Shown here: positions 15,425-26,511 of the stretch, in pieces
Numbering within the stretch: the stretch's first letter is position 1
Layout of the letters: every line of letters begins with the position of its first letter
Assembly (NCBI GenBank): GCA_041389495.1
Contig: JAWKRT010000001.1
Coordinates: 1,116,001 to 1,180,000, forward strand
Source: Myxococcota bacterium
GTDB taxonomy: Bacteria; Myxococcota_A; UBA9160; UBA4427
Length of the DNA stretch: 64,000 nt
Direction: 5' to 3'
Made by a program: the position numbers and the translations under genes
The notes under the pieces: model-generated
Seen by the model: only the letters and a program-made list of their open reading frames with translations
What the model was told of the DNA's origin: nothing
Databases searched by the model: none

Positions 15425-16300
15425 ATGAACCCGCGCTGGGGCATCCCGCTCGCGATCGGCCTGGCCCTGCTCGTCTTCGGCGGCCGCTTCTTCCGGCTCA
15501 TCCCGCCGGGCCACGTCGGCGTCGCGGAGCTGTTCGGCAAGGTGCAGGACGAGGCCTACCAGGAGGGCTTCCACGTCGTGAACCCGCTCTTCCGCTGGCA
15601 CGTCTTCGACGTCCGGCAGCGCACGCACAAGGAGGAGGCGCTCGTCCCGACGCGCGACCAGCTGCAGACCAAGATCGACGTGAGCGTGCAGTACCGCTTC
15701 GTCGGCGCGATGGCGCCCGACATCGTGCGCACGACGGGCAGCGAGACGCAGATGCTGAACGTGCACCTCATCCCGACGCTGCGGTCGATGGTGCGCGAGC
15801 AGGGCGCGACGATCACGAAGGCCGAGGACTTCTTCCTCGACGTCACGCGCGAGAAGATCGAGACGGGCCTGCTCGCGGCGCTGCGCGAGCGCCTCGCGCC
15901 GAAGGGCTTCGAGATCCAGGACGTGCTCGTGCGCGACATCGCGCTGCCGGCCGTGCTCGCGCAGGCGATCGAGCAGAAGAAGGAGCGCGAGCAGGCCGTC
16001 GAGCGCCAGAAGGCCGAGCTCGAGCGCTTCCGCACCGAGCAGATGCAGAAGGTCGCGCTCGCCGAGGCCGAGCGGCGCGCCGCGGAGGAGGAGGCCGCGA
16101 AGCGGCGCATCCTGGCGGACGCGCGCGCCTACGAGATCCGCGAGATCAACAAGGCCTCGGCGGCCAACCCGGCCTACGTGCAGCTCCAGGCGCTCGAGGC
16201 GCTGAAGGAGATGTCGAAGGACCCGGCGGCGAAGATCTACTGGATGGACGGCAAGAGCGCGAACCCGCTCCCGCTCATGCACATGGGCGATGCTCGCTAG
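15425..16300 (+). CDS. SPFH/Band 7 (prohibitin-like) membrane protein
   Basis: A 291-residue protein with an N-terminal membrane anchor (IPLAIGLALLVFGGRFF, residues 6-22). The SPFH domain begins RLIPPGHVGVAELFGKVQ and runs to about residue 195. A charged coiled coil follows (EQKKEREQAVERQKAELERF through EEEAAKRRIL), as in prohibitins and HflK/HflC. These form ring-like membrane scaffolds that modulate FtsH-type proteases. It ends in a short NPLPLMHMGDAR tail. A strong GAGGAGG precedes the ATG. A MOSC gene follows 24 bases later, so the two are likely co-transcribed. Confidence 0.92.
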   Translation: MNPRWGIPLAIGLALLVFGGRFFRLIPPGHVGVAELFGKVQDEAYQEGFHVVNPLFRWHVFDVRQRTHKEEALVPTRDQLQTKIDVSVQYRFVGAMAPDIVRTTGSETQMLNVHLIPTLRSMVREQGATITKAEDFFLDVTREKIETGLLAALRERLAPKGFEIQDVLVRDIALPAVLAQAIEQKKEREQAVERQKAELERFRTEQMQKVALAEAERRAAEEEAAKRRILADARAYEIREINKASAANPAYVQLQALEALKEMSKDPAAKIYWMDGKSANPLPLMHMGDAR

Positions 16301-16324
16301 GCGGCACCGCGGAGGCCGGGTGCG

Positions 16325-16909
16325 ATGACGACCGAGCTGCGCAAGGAGGCGTTCGGGCCGGAGGGCGACCCGGCGCGTCACCTCCCGCTCGACGCGCTCG
16401 AGTCCGGCCTCGCGGCGCTGCCCGCGTCGCCGCGCGACGCGGGCGTGCTGCGCCTCGTCGCGTTCCGCCGCCCCGACGGCGTGCGCGAGACGCCCGCCCG
16501 CACGCGCCTCACGCCGGGCGAGGGAGTGCCCGGCGACGGCTGGGCGCGTCGTCCGCCGCGCGACCCGCAGGCGCAGCTCGCCGTCATCCACCACGGCGTC
16601 GCCGCGCTCGTCGCGAACGGCCAGCCGCTCCCGCACTTCGGCGACAACCTCTACGTCGATCTCGACCTCTCGGCCGAGAACCTGCCCTTCGGCACGCGGC
16701 TGCGCGTCGGCGACGCGCTCGTCGAGATGACGCCGAAGCCGCACGACGGGTGCGCGAAGTTCCGCCAGCGCTTCGGCGCGGACGCGCTGCGCTTCGTGCA
16801 GGCGGGGCCCACGCGCCCGCGCAACCTGCGCGGCGTGTACTGGCGCGTCGTCGAGGAGGGCGCGGTCGAGGTGGGCGCGCCGGTCGTGGTCGTCGAGCGG
16901 CCGGCCTAA
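16325..16909 (+). CDS. MOSC domain protein
   Basis: A 194-residue single-domain MOSC (molybdenum cofactor sulfurase C-terminal) protein. RLTPGEGVPGDGWARRPP, GDNLYVDLDLSAENLPFG, HDGCAKFRQRFG (with the conserved cysteine) and NLRGVYWRVVEEGAVEVG are the family blocks. MOSC proteins bind sulphur carriers or molybdopterin and act in N-hydroxylated base reduction or cofactor handling; this stand-alone form has no assigned reaction. GGAGG precedes the ATG. It ends in TAA overlapping the convergent MATE stop by four bases. Confidence 0.88.
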   Translation: MTTELRKEAFGPEGDPARHLPLDALESGLAALPASPRDAGVLRLVAFRRPDGVRETPARTRLTPGEGVPGDGWARRPPRDPQAQLAVIHHGVAALVANGQPLPHFGDNLYVDLDLSAENLPFGTRLRVGDALVEMTPKPHDGCAKFRQRFGADALRFVQAGPTRPRNLRGVYWRVVEEGAVEVGAPVVVVERPA

Positions 16910-18354
16910 CGAGCCGTGCGGAACGGCCGCGTCCAGCGGCCGGACAGCACGTAGACGCTCGTCGCGGCGGTGACGGTGACGGCGCCCGCGAGCGTCGCCG
17001 CGAAGAGCCCGCTCGGGCCCCAGCCGGCCTGCGTCGCGAGATACCACCCGACCGGCAGCGTGACGAAGAGCGCGTTGCCCGTCGCCATCACCATCGGGAC
17101 GACGACGTCGCCCGCGCCCTGGAGCGCGCGGAAGAAGACGAAGTAGAAGGCCCAGCCCACGAAGGCGAAGCCCTGGTAGACGAGCAGCTCGCTCCCGAGC
17201 GCGAGCACCTCGGGGTCGTCCGTGAAGAGGGAGACGAACGGCACGCGGAACACCAGCAGCGCGACGCCGACCGAGACGAGCAGCGTCGCGTGCGCGGCGA
17301 GCCCGACCCAGAGCGACTTCCACGCGCGCCGCACGCTGCCGGCGCCGAGGTTCTGGCCGACGAGCGTCGCGCACGCGCCGGCCAGCGGGAACGCGAGCAT
17401 GGGCCCGGCCATCGCGATGCGCAGCCCGATCGAGTACGCGGTCTGCGCCTTGTCGCCGAAGCTCCCGGCGAGCCGCAGGAAGTAGAAGTTCACCGCGAAC
17501 GTCCCGAACATCTGGAGCGCGGGCGCCCAGGCCTGCGCGAAGAACGCGCGCATCACCACCGGGTCGGGGGCGAGATGGCGCAGGCGCACGTGCACGCGGC
17601 TCGCGCCGCGGAAGAGCACGGCGAACGAGATCGCGACGCCGAGCCCCTGCCCGATGGCCTGGCCGATCGCGATGCTCTCGATGCGCAGCGCGGGCAGCCA
17701 CAGCATCCCGTACACGAGCAGGTACTCGGTCACGAGCGACACGCTCGTCTGCACGATCATCACGATCATGGGCGTCGTCGCGTCGCCCGCGCCGTTCAGC
17801 ACCGCGCCGAGGAGCGTGACGAAGATCCAGCCGAAGCCGAGCGTGAAGGTGATCCGCAGGTAGGGGAGGGCGAGCTCGGCGACCGCCGGGGACACGTTCA
17901 TCACCGACAGCATCTCGCGGCCGAAGGCGAGCCCGGCGAGCGCGACGAGCAGCGCGATGGCGGCGCCGGCGGTCGCGACCTGGCCGGCCACGTGCTCGGC
18001 GTCCGCGATGCGGCCCTCGCCGACGAGGCGCGAGATCATCCCCTGCGCGCCGAAGCTCGCGCCCATCAGCAGGATCATCACGATCTGCCGGAACGACTGG
18101 TTCGTCACGACGACGGCGCTGACGGCCTGCTCGCCGATCGACGCGATGAACTTCAGGTCGACGAGCTGGTACACGACCGTCGACAGGCTCGTCGCGAGCA
18201 GCGGCACGGCGAGCACGAAGAGCGACGTCCAGAGGCTTCCGCGCGTGTGGTCGCGGTGGCGGAACTGCGCGCGCAGGCCGGGTGCGCCCGCCGCCGCGGC
18301 CGCGCTCGCGGCGATCGGCGGACCGGGCGCTTCGGACGGGTCGGGCTCGCTCAC
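16906..18354 (-). CDS. MATE-family efflux transporter
   Basis: A 482-residue, about 12-segment inner-membrane antiporter of the MatE family. Two homologous halves are visible: the first starts at LWTSLFVLAVPLLATSL and includes VVVTNQSFRQIVMILLMGAS; the second includes the FFAQAWAPALQMFGTFAVNF and AYSIGLRIAMAGPMLAFPLAG segments. Such proteins export drugs or metabolites with Na+ or H+. About 45 polar and alanine-rich residues precede the first helix. The start is the GTG at 18354, which overlaps the TGA of the upstream glycosylase gene (GTGA). Confidence 0.9.
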   Translation of the reverse strand: MSEPDPSEAPGPPIAASAAAAAGAPGLRAQFRHRDHTRGSLWTSLFVLAVPLLATSLSTVVYQLVDLKFIASIGEQAVSAVVVTNQSFRQIVMILLMGASFGAQGMISRLVGEGRIADAEHVAGQVATAGAAIALLVALAGLAFGREMLSVMNVSPAVAELALPYLRITFTLGFGWIFVTLLGAVLNGAGDATTPMIVMIVQTSVSLVTEYLLVYGMLWLPALRIESIAIGQAIGQGLGVAISFAVLFRGASRVHVRLRHLAPDPVVMRAFFAQAWAPALQMFGTFAVNFYFLRLAGSFGDKAQTAYSIGLRIAMAGPMLAFPLAGACATLVGQNLGAGSVRRAWKSLWVGLAAHATLLVSVGVALLVFRVPFVSLFTDDPEVLALGSELLVYQGFAFVGWAFYFVFFRALQGAGDVVVPMVMATGNALFVTLPVGWYLATQAGWGPSGLFAATLAGAVTVTAATSVYVLSGRWTRPFRTAR

Positions 18355-19367
18355 GCGTCGCTCCCGCGGCGGCGGCGCGGCGCGGGCGCCGGTGCTGCCT
18401 GGTCGGCGCGGCGTCGCTCGAGCTCTTCGAGGCTGCGGGGCCAGTCGCGCTTGAGGAGCCGGGAGAGTGCCCGATCGGCGAGCAGCCTGCCGCCCGTCTG
18501 GCACGGCGCGCAGTAGTTCGTCTCGTTGCTCGCGTGCACGATGCGCTGGATGGGCGCGCCGCAGCGCGGACAGGGCTGGCCGTAGCGCCCGTGCGCGGCC
18601 ATCTCCGCGCGGAAGGCCGTGACCTCCTCGGGGAAGGCATCGCCCGCGCGCGCGCGCAGCCGCTCCGTCCAGGCGACGAGCGTCGCGCCGACGGCCGCGT
18701 GCAGGCGCGCGACGGCGTCGTCGTCGAGCGAGCCCGTGAGCGCGACGGGCGAGAGCTGCGCGCGGTGGAGGATCTCGTCGGAGTACGCGTTGCCGATGCC
18801 GGCGAACAGGTGCGGGTCGGTGAGCGCGCGCTTGAGCGTGTGGCTCTCCGAGCGCAGGCGCGCGGCGAACGCGTCGAGCGGGGTGGCGAGCGGCTCGAGC
18901 CCGCCCGGGTCGTGCGCGGCGAGCGCCGCGCGCCCGCGCACGACGTGGAGCGTCGCGCGCTTGCGCGTGCCGGCCTCGGTCAGGACGAGCGTGCCGCCCG
19001 CGCTCGCGCCCGACGGCGCCGGCCCGAAGCGCAGCCGCGCGTGCACGGAGCGCGGCGCGCGCCCGCGCGGCGCGCGCGCGCCGTCGGGCCGCCAGCGCAG
19101 GCGCCCCGCGACCATCAGGTGGAAGACGAGGTAGAGGTCGTCGTCGCCCGGCGCGTCGGCCGCGGCGCCGTCGCCGCGCAGCCCGATCGCGATGCGCTTC
19201 CCGACGCGCCGCAGGTCGACGACGCGGCGCCCTTCGGCGGCGGCGAGCGGCGGGTCGACCGTGCGCAGCAGCGACGCGCTCGTGAGCTCGGCTCGCTCGA
19301 GCACGGCGCCGCCCGCGACGCGCTCGAGCGCCTCGAGATACACGGTGAGGTCGGGGAGCTCGGGCAT
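18351..19367 (-). CDS. Formamidopyrimidine-DNA glycosylase family protein (Fpg/Nei)
   Basis: A 338-residue Fpg/Nei-family base-excision enzyme that removes oxidised bases and nicks the abasic site. The N-terminal MPELPDLTVY keeps the catalytic proline and the adjacent glutamate, but the next conserved acid of MPELPEVE is Asp. HTLKRALTDPHLFAGIGNAYSDEIL is the helix-two-turn-helix, and CPRCGAPIQRIVHASNETNY with a following CAPC is the zinc finger (first Cys pair 266/269). At 338 residues it is longer than typical Fpg (about 275), with an extra arginine-rich tail after the zinc finger. GGAGGAG precedes the ATG. Coupled to the MATE gene by GTGA. It could be Fpg or a Nei-type sub-family. Confidence 0.88.
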   Translation of the reverse strand: MPELPDLTVYLEALERVAGGAVLERAELTSASLLRTVDPPLAAAEGRRVVDLRRVGKRIAIGLRGDGAAADAPGDDDLYLVFHLMVAGRLRWRPDGARAPRGRAPRSVHARLRFGPAPSGASAGGTLVLTEAGTRKRATLHVVRGRAALAAHDPGGLEPLATPLDAFAARLRSESHTLKRALTDPHLFAGIGNAYSDEILHRAQLSPVALTGSLDDDAVARLHAAVGATLVAWTERLRARAGDAFPEEVTAFRAEMAAHGRYGQPCPRCGAPIQRIVHASNETNYCAPCQTGGRLLADRALSRLLKRDWPRSLEELERRRADQAAPAPAPRRRRGSDA

Positions 19368-19389
19368 CGTGCGCGCTCCTCCGCGCGCG

Positions 19390-20043
19390 TCACTTCCACG
19401 CGAAGACGGGCTGCTCGTAGTGCGCGACGCGCGTCGACTTGCCGCGCACGGCGACCTCGACGAACTGGTAGAGCACGGCGGCGGTGGGCGCGTTGATCTC
19501 GCGCCCGAAGATCGGCAGCACGATCACCGGGCGCTCGCTCTCCGGAATGCGCTCGAGCCGCGGCACCTCGGGCTTCTCGAGCTCGGCGAGCGCGACGCGG
19601 TGCACCTCCGCCACCTCCTGCGGGTCGGGCGTGAGGCGGCAGCCCGGCCCTCCCCACACGACGAGCGGCGTGATCGCGAAGCCCGAGCGCGTCTCGTAGA
19701 CGTCGAGCGCGCCGAGCACGCGGTCGGGCGCGAGCGCGAGGCCGAGCTCCTCCTCGAGCTCGCGCAGCGCCGCCTCGACGATGCTCTCGCCGTCGTCGAG
19801 GCGCCCGCCCGGCAGCGCCCACTGGCCCGCGTGGCGGCGGAGCTTCGTCGGCCGCCGCGTGATCAGGAAGCACGGCCGCCCCGCGTCGTCGTCGGTGACG
19901 ACGACGGAGACGGCGGCGCTCCGCAGCCGCCGCGGGCGCGCGGCGGCGCGCGGCTCGAAGCGCGCGAGGTTGCGCGCGAGCGCGGCGCGGAGCGCGTCGT
20001 CGAGCCGCGCCGGCGCGCCGGGCGGCGATGCGGTGTCGAGCAT
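19390..20043 (-). CDS. Nudix hydrolase, CoA-pyrophosphatase-like
   Basis: A 217-residue Nudix enzyme. GGRLDDGESIVEAALRELEEELGL is the complete Nudix box (GX5EX7REUXEEXGU), which binds Mg. Just before it, FLITRRPTKLRRHAGQWALPGG follows the CoA-diphosphatase pattern (LLTxRS...R...G...PGG), so hydrolysis of CoA or acyl-CoA to phosphopantetheine and 3',5'-ADP is likely. The ATG at 20043 is favoured over upstream options because TATCGT lies exactly six bases before it. It lies just upstream of the Fpg gene on the same strand and is divergent from an alpha/beta hydrolase. Confidence 0.88.
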   Translation of the reverse strand: MLDTASPPGAPARLDDALRAALARNLARFEPRAAARPRRLRSAAVSVVVTDDDAGRPCFLITRRPTKLRRHAGQWALPGGRLDDGESIVEAALRELEEELGLALAPDRVLGALDVYETRSGFAITPLVVWGGPGCRLTPDPQEVAEVHRVALAELEKPEVPRLERIPESERPVIVLPIFGREINAPTAAVLYQFVEVAVRGKSTRVAHYEQPVFAWK

Positions 20044-20049
20044 CGGGCG

Positions 20050-20055
20050 ACGATA
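20050..20055 (-). promoter_or_regulatory. -10-like TATCGT of leaderless Nudix gene
   Basis: TATCGT, six G/C bases, then ATG at 20043: the same geometry as the P450 and plsB starts, with no ribosome site. Confidence 0.5.
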
Positions 20056-20111
20056 GTCGGCGCGCCGGGCCGTCGCCCGCGCGAAGCCGGATGCGCTACG
20101 CATGCGGCCGC

Positions 20112-21011
20112 ATGACGCCGCCCGCGCTCGACGAAGCCTCGATCCGCCGCCACCGCTTCCGCGGCGCCGAGCCCGACGTCGAGATCGCGGCGATCGAGTG
20201 GCCGGGCGACGGGCCGCCGGCGCTCCTCCACCACGCGAACGGCTTCTGTGCGGCGATGTGGGCGCCCGTGGCCGAACGGCTCGCGCGCCACTTCCGCGTG
20301 TTCGCGGTCGACGCGCGCGGGCACGGCGACTCGAGCGCGCCCGCGCGCGAGGGCGCGTACGCGTGGGCGGCGATGGCGCGCGATCTCGGCGCCGTGGCGC
20401 GCGCCGTCCGCGACCTCGCCGGCGCGCCGCGCATCGCGCTCGGCGTCGGTCACTCGTTCGGCGGCACGCTCACGATGACGGCGGCGTCTGCGGAGGCCGG
20501 TCTCTACGCGCGGGCGATCCTGATCGACCCGGTGATCCTTCCGCGCCTCACGCGCGCGCAGCGCGCGGCGGCCGCCGAGAACCCGATGGCGGAGCGCGCG
20601 CGCAAGCGCCGCCACGCCTGGCCGAGCGCCGACGAGGCGCTCGGCTTCTTCGCCGACAAGCCGCTCTTCGCCGACTTCACGCCGCGCGCGCTGCGGCTCT
20701 ACGTCGAGCAGGCCCTGCGCGCCGACGCGTCGGGCGAGGTGCGGCTCAAGTGCGAGGGGCGCGTCGAGGGCGCGATCTTCGCGGGGAGCGTCGACTTCGA
20801 CCCGCTCGCCGTCGCGGCGCGCGCCGACCTGCCGCTGCGCGTGCTGCGCGCGACGCGCGGCGACTTCACGCGCGCCGCGTACGAGGAGCTCGTCGCGACG
20901 CTGCCGCGCGGCGAGCTCGGCGACATCGAGGGCGGGCACCTGGTTCCGATGGAGCAGCCCGAGCGCGTGGCGGACGCGATCCTCGCGTTCGCCGGCGCAC
21001 CGCCCGGCTAG
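20112..21011 (+). CDS. Alpha/beta-hydrolase fold protein
   Basis: A 299-residue alpha/beta hydrolase. HHANGFCAAMWAPV is the oxyanion-hole HG-type loop, VDARGHGDSS is the conserved strand-4 turn, GVGHSFGGTLTM carries the nucleophile serine, and EGGHLVPMEQPE the catalytic histidine; the acid is probably in the RGDFTR region. It would be an esterase, lipase or epoxide-hydrolase-like enzyme with no leader peptide. Start chosen at 20112 (MTPPALDEAS); an alternative ATG is at 20091. Divergent from the Nudix gene and followed by a cupin gene. Confidence 0.88.
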   Translation: MTPPALDEASIRRHRFRGAEPDVEIAAIEWPGDGPPALLHHANGFCAAMWAPVAERLARHFRVFAVDARGHGDSSAPAREGAYAWAAMARDLGAVARAVRDLAGAPRIALGVGHSFGGTLTMTAASAEAGLYARAILIDPVILPRLTRAQRAAAAENPMAERARKRRHAWPSADEALGFFADKPLFADFTPRALRLYVEQALRADASGEVRLKCEGRVEGAIFAGSVDFDPLAVAARADLPLRVLRATRGDFTRAAYEELVATLPRGELGDIEGGHLVPMEQPERVADAILAFAGAPPG

Positions 21012-21070
21012 CCGCGCGCGCGTTCGCGACACCGACGGTGCGCGGCGCGGCGGCGGAAGGAGGTCCGACG

Positions 21071-21412
21071 ATGGCGAGCGATCTCGCGCACCCCGTTCCC
21101 GTGCGGCCCGAGGCGCACGCGGTCTTCGCGCCCGACAAGATGGGGAAGGCGACGCTCTTCGCGTCGCCGCGTCTCCTCGTCGGGCTGAACGCCTTCGAGC
21201 CCGGCCAGGAGCACGCGCTCCACGCCCACGAGGGGATGGACAAGGTCTACCAGGTGCTCGAGGGGAGGGGCCTCTTCCTGCTCGAGTCGCGCGAGGTCGC
21301 GATGGACGCCGGCACCCTGCTGGTCGCGCCGGCCGGCGTGCCGCACGGCATCCGGAACACGGGGGCGGGGCGGCTCGTCGTCCTCGCCATCCTCGCGCCG
21401 GGGCCCGCCTAG
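21071..21412 (+). CDS. Small cupin-domain protein
   Basis: A 113-residue single cupin barrel. Motif 1 reads GQEHALHAHEGMDKVYQVLEG, with His, His and Glu metal ligands, and motif 2 reads APAGVPHGIRNTG, with the last histidine. Such mini-cupins bind Fe, Mn or Zn and act as isomerases, dioxygenases or sensors; role not predictable. A nearly perfect Shine-Dalgarno AAGGAGGT lies seven bases before the ATG, so it is translated strongly. It is 59 bases downstream of the alpha/beta hydrolase gene. Its TAG overlaps the convergent glycosylase stop as CTAG. Confidence 0.85.
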   Translation: MASDLAHPVPVRPEAHAVFAPDKMGKATLFASPRLLVGLNAFEPGQEHALHAHEGMDKVYQVLEGRGLFLLESREVAMDAGTLLVAPAGVPHGIRNTGAGRLVVLAILAPGPA

Positions 21413-22056
21413 CGCGCTTCGCCGCGGCGGCGCGAGCGCCCCGGCCGGAACGCGCTCACCCACGGGCTGCCGTCGTCCCAGAAGCGGTACGGCAGCGCGG
21501 CGGCCTTCGTGATGCCGACGCGCGGCCCCGCGGCGACGCGGACCGTCGCTCCGCTCGCTTCGCGCGCGTCGCGGTAGAGGCCGAGCGCGCCGCGCAGCAG
21601 GCTCGCGCCGTCGTGCGCGAGCTCGAGGCCGAGCGCCTGTGCGAGCCGCCCCGGCCCGCGCGCGAGCGCGCGCGCGCCGGCATCGCGCGGCAGGCCGCGC
21701 AGTGCGCGCATCGCGTCGAGGCCGGCGAGCGGCTCGAGCGCGCGCAGCAGCACGGCCGCGCCGCGGCCCGCGGGCTCGCACACGACGTTCACGCAGACGT
21801 GGATGCCGTAGCTGCGGTAGGCGTAGAGCCGCCCGGGCGGGCCGAACATCGTGCGGTTGCGCGCCGTGGGGCCCGGGTGCGAGTGCGCCGCAGGGTCGCT
21901 CCCGTCGCCGAGATACGCCTCGACCTCGACGAGACGGCCGCCGACCACCGTGCCGTCTGGCAGCCTGTGGAGGAGGAGCTTCCCTGGGAGATCGCGGGCC
22001 ACCTCGAGGCAGGGCCGCGCGAAGAAGGCGCGATCGAGCCGACCTCCGGTCTTCAC
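21409..22056 (-). CDS. 3-methyladenine DNA glycosylase (AAG/MPG family)
   Basis: A 215-residue monofunctional alkylbase DNA glycosylase. Domain landmarks: RDLPGKLL, then VEVEAYLGDGSDPAAHSHPG with the catalytic glutamate, ARNRTMFGPPGRLYAYRSYG (the intercalating tyrosine region) and HVCVNVVCEP. It excises 3-methyladenine, hypoxanthine and similar lesions. Length is typical for the bacterial family. The GTG at 22056 begins MKTGGRLDRAFF; TAGCGT is seven bases before it. Divergent from sucA. Confidence 0.93.
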   Translation of the reverse strand: MKTGGRLDRAFFARPCLEVARDLPGKLLLHRLPDGTVVGGRLVEVEAYLGDGSDPAAHSHPGPTARNRTMFGPPGRLYAYRSYGIHVCVNVVCEPAGRGAAVLLRALEPLAGLDAMRALRGLPRDAGARALARGPGRLAQALGLELAHDGASLLRGALGLYRDAREASGATVRVAAGPRVGITKAAALPYRFWDDGSPWVSAFRPGRSRRRGEAR

Positions 22057-22063
22057 GGGGGCG

Positions 22064-22069
22064 ACGCTA
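22064..22069 (-). promoter_or_regulatory. -10-like TAGCGT of leaderless glycosylase gene
   Basis: TAGCGT on the minus strand, then seven G/C bases and the GTG at 22056, with no ribosome site. It fits the leaderless pattern. Confidence 0.45.
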
Positions 22070-22119
22070 GCAGTGCGCCGCCGCGGTTGAGTGGTGCTGG
22101 GTGCGATCCGATGACGCGG

Positions 22120-22125
22120 TATCGT
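22120..22125 (+). promoter_or_regulatory. Possible -10 TATCGT for sucA
   Basis: TATCGT in the divergent gap gives a leader of about 45 nt carrying GAGGAG before the sucA ATG at 22176. No good -35 is seen at 16-18 bases. Confidence 0.4.
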
Positions 22126-22175
22126 CCCGCCTCACCGCGGACTCACATCGTCGCAGGATCCGAGGAGCAGCGCGC

Positions 22176-25061
<2,886 letters not shown>

Positions 25062-26384
25062 CTAGCGCGGGCCGCGCTCGGCGAGCAGCGAGGCGACGAT
25101 GCGGCGCGCGCGATCCCCGTGGATCGGGTGCGGCTCGAGGATGCGCTCGTCGGCGAGCGCGTGCGCGGCGTGGACGGGCGACACGTCCGCGCGCGCGGCG
25201 CGCTCGAGGATGCGCCGCACGGTGCGGTAGATCGAGTCCGCGTTGCCGCGGTCGAGGTGCGCGAGCACGGCCGGGTCGCGCGGGAGCGAGCCCGCCTGCT
25301 CGTCGCAGCACGCGACGATCCCCATCCGGTTCGCCACGAAGTCCGGCACCCACACGATGCCGCGCGCGTGCAGCGCCTCGGCGTCCGCGACGTCGTCCTC
25401 GAGCGGGTTGTTGGCCGCGCCGCACACGATGCGCGCGCGCACCTGCGGGATCGTCTTGGCGTGCAGCACGCCACCGAGCGCGTTCGGCACGAGCACGTCG
25501 CACGGCTCGGCGAGGATCGCCTCGTCGCCCGGCGGCACGCAGCGCACCTCGAGCGGGCGGCCCGCGAAGAAGTCGCGCAGCGCGCAGCAGCGCTCGGCCG
25601 ACGTCTCGGCGACCACCACCCGCGCCACGTCCTTCTCGAACAGGCGCTCGAGCATCGCGGCGCCGACCTGGCCCGCGCCCTGCATCGCGATCGCGCGGCC
25701 GCGCAGCGGCGCGTCGCCCGTCGCGTCGCCCGTCGCGTCGAGCGCGGCCTCGATCGCCTCGACGACGCCGAGCGCGGTCATCGCCGACGGATTGCCCGAG
25801 CCGCCGACCTCGGGCGGGATGCACGTGGCGAAGCGCGTGTGCCGCGCGACCTCGGCCATGTCGAGCGGCGTCGTGCCGGCGTCCTCGGCCGTCACGTAGC
25901 AGCCGCGAAGCCCGGTCACGAAGCGCGCGTACTCGCGGTAGAGCGCGCGGCGCTCGTCGCGCCCGGGTTCGGGTGCATCGGGCGCGCGCGCGATCACGCC
26001 CTTGCCGCCGCCCCACCACAAGCCGGCCAGCGCGCACTTGCGCGCCATGCCGAGCGAGAGCCGGAGCCCGTCGCGCAGGAAGCATCCGAAGCTCGCGTAG
26101 GCGAGGTGGCGCAGGCCGCCCTGCGCCTGCCCGCGCGCGCACGAGTGCACGAAGGCGCCGAAGAGCGCGTCGCTCGTGGCGGCCGGAGCGAGGAAGATCG
26201 CCTCGTGGCGACGGTAGTCGCGCTCGCGGCGCGCGAGCGCGCCGGCGGCGCCGTCGAGCTCCGGGAGCGACGCGCGGGCGGAGCGCGACTCCCCGTCCCA
26301 CGCGATCCACGCGCGCTCGACGCCGCGCGCGCGGAGCGCGCGCGCGACGGCGTCGGGCCGGTCGTCGAGGCGAAGGCGGGGCAT
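25062..26384 (-). CDS. Glu/Leu/Phe/Val dehydrogenase family protein
   Basis: A 440-residue NAD(P)-dependent amino-acid dehydrogenase, most like the leucine/valine dehydrogenase branch. GMARKCALAGLWWGGGKGVI carries the glycine-rich substrate loop and the catalytic lysine (GGGKG), YVTAEDAGTTPLDM is typical of leucine dehydrogenase, and AMQGAGQVGAAMLERLF is the Rossmann dinucleotide motif. It reversibly deaminates a branched amino acid to the 2-oxoacid. Leucine dehydrogenases are usually near 360 residues; the extra length is mostly N-terminal (about 85 residues before the first conserved block). GAGG precedes the ATG at 26384. It ends immediately beside the sucA stop. Confidence 0.85.
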   Translation of the reverse strand: MPRLRLDDRPDAVARALRARGVERAWIAWDGESRSARASLPELDGAAGALARRERDYRRHEAIFLAPAATSDALFGAFVHSCARGQAQGGLRHLAYASFGCFLRDGLRLSLGMARKCALAGLWWGGGKGVIARAPDAPEPGRDERRALYREYARFVTGLRGCYVTAEDAGTTPLDMAEVARHTRFATCIPPEVGGSGNPSAMTALGVVEAIEAALDATGDATGDAPLRGRAIAMQGAGQVGAAMLERLFEKDVARVVVAETSAERCCALRDFFAGRPLEVRCVPPGDEAILAEPCDVLVPNALGGVLHAKTIPQVRARIVCGAANNPLEDDVADAEALHARGIVWVPDFVANRMGIVACCDEQAGSLPRDPAVLAHLDRGNADSIYRTVRRILERAARADVSPVHAAHALADERILEPHPIHGDRARRIVASLLAERGPR

Positions 26385-26499
26385 CGCGTCCTCGGGCTCC
26401 GCGCGGCCGGCAGACGCGCGCCGCGCGGCGCGGTCCTCGGCCGAAACACCGCAGCGCTGAACCTCGCGAGCCGCGCCCCATGGCGATCGCGCGCGGGCG

Positions 26500-26505
26500 T
26501 ACAAT
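26500..26505 (+). promoter_or_regulatory. -10 element TACAAT of leaderless ligase gene
   Basis: TACAAT then GCGGCG then GTG at 26512: the same 12 bases as in front of the P450 gene at 2821-2832, at the same distance to the start codon. Confidence 0.6.
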
Positions 26506-26511
26506 GCGGCG

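Noticed and set aside
14774..18640. A 1288-codon minus-strand frame across the Band-7, MOSC and MATE region
   Set aside because: Shadow frame of arginine-rich low-complexity sequence; the MATE protein on the same strand in another frame explains the region.
22086..22091. TTGAGT as a -35 box for sucA
   Set aside because: It is 28 bases from TATCGT, too far for a normal sigma-70 promoter.
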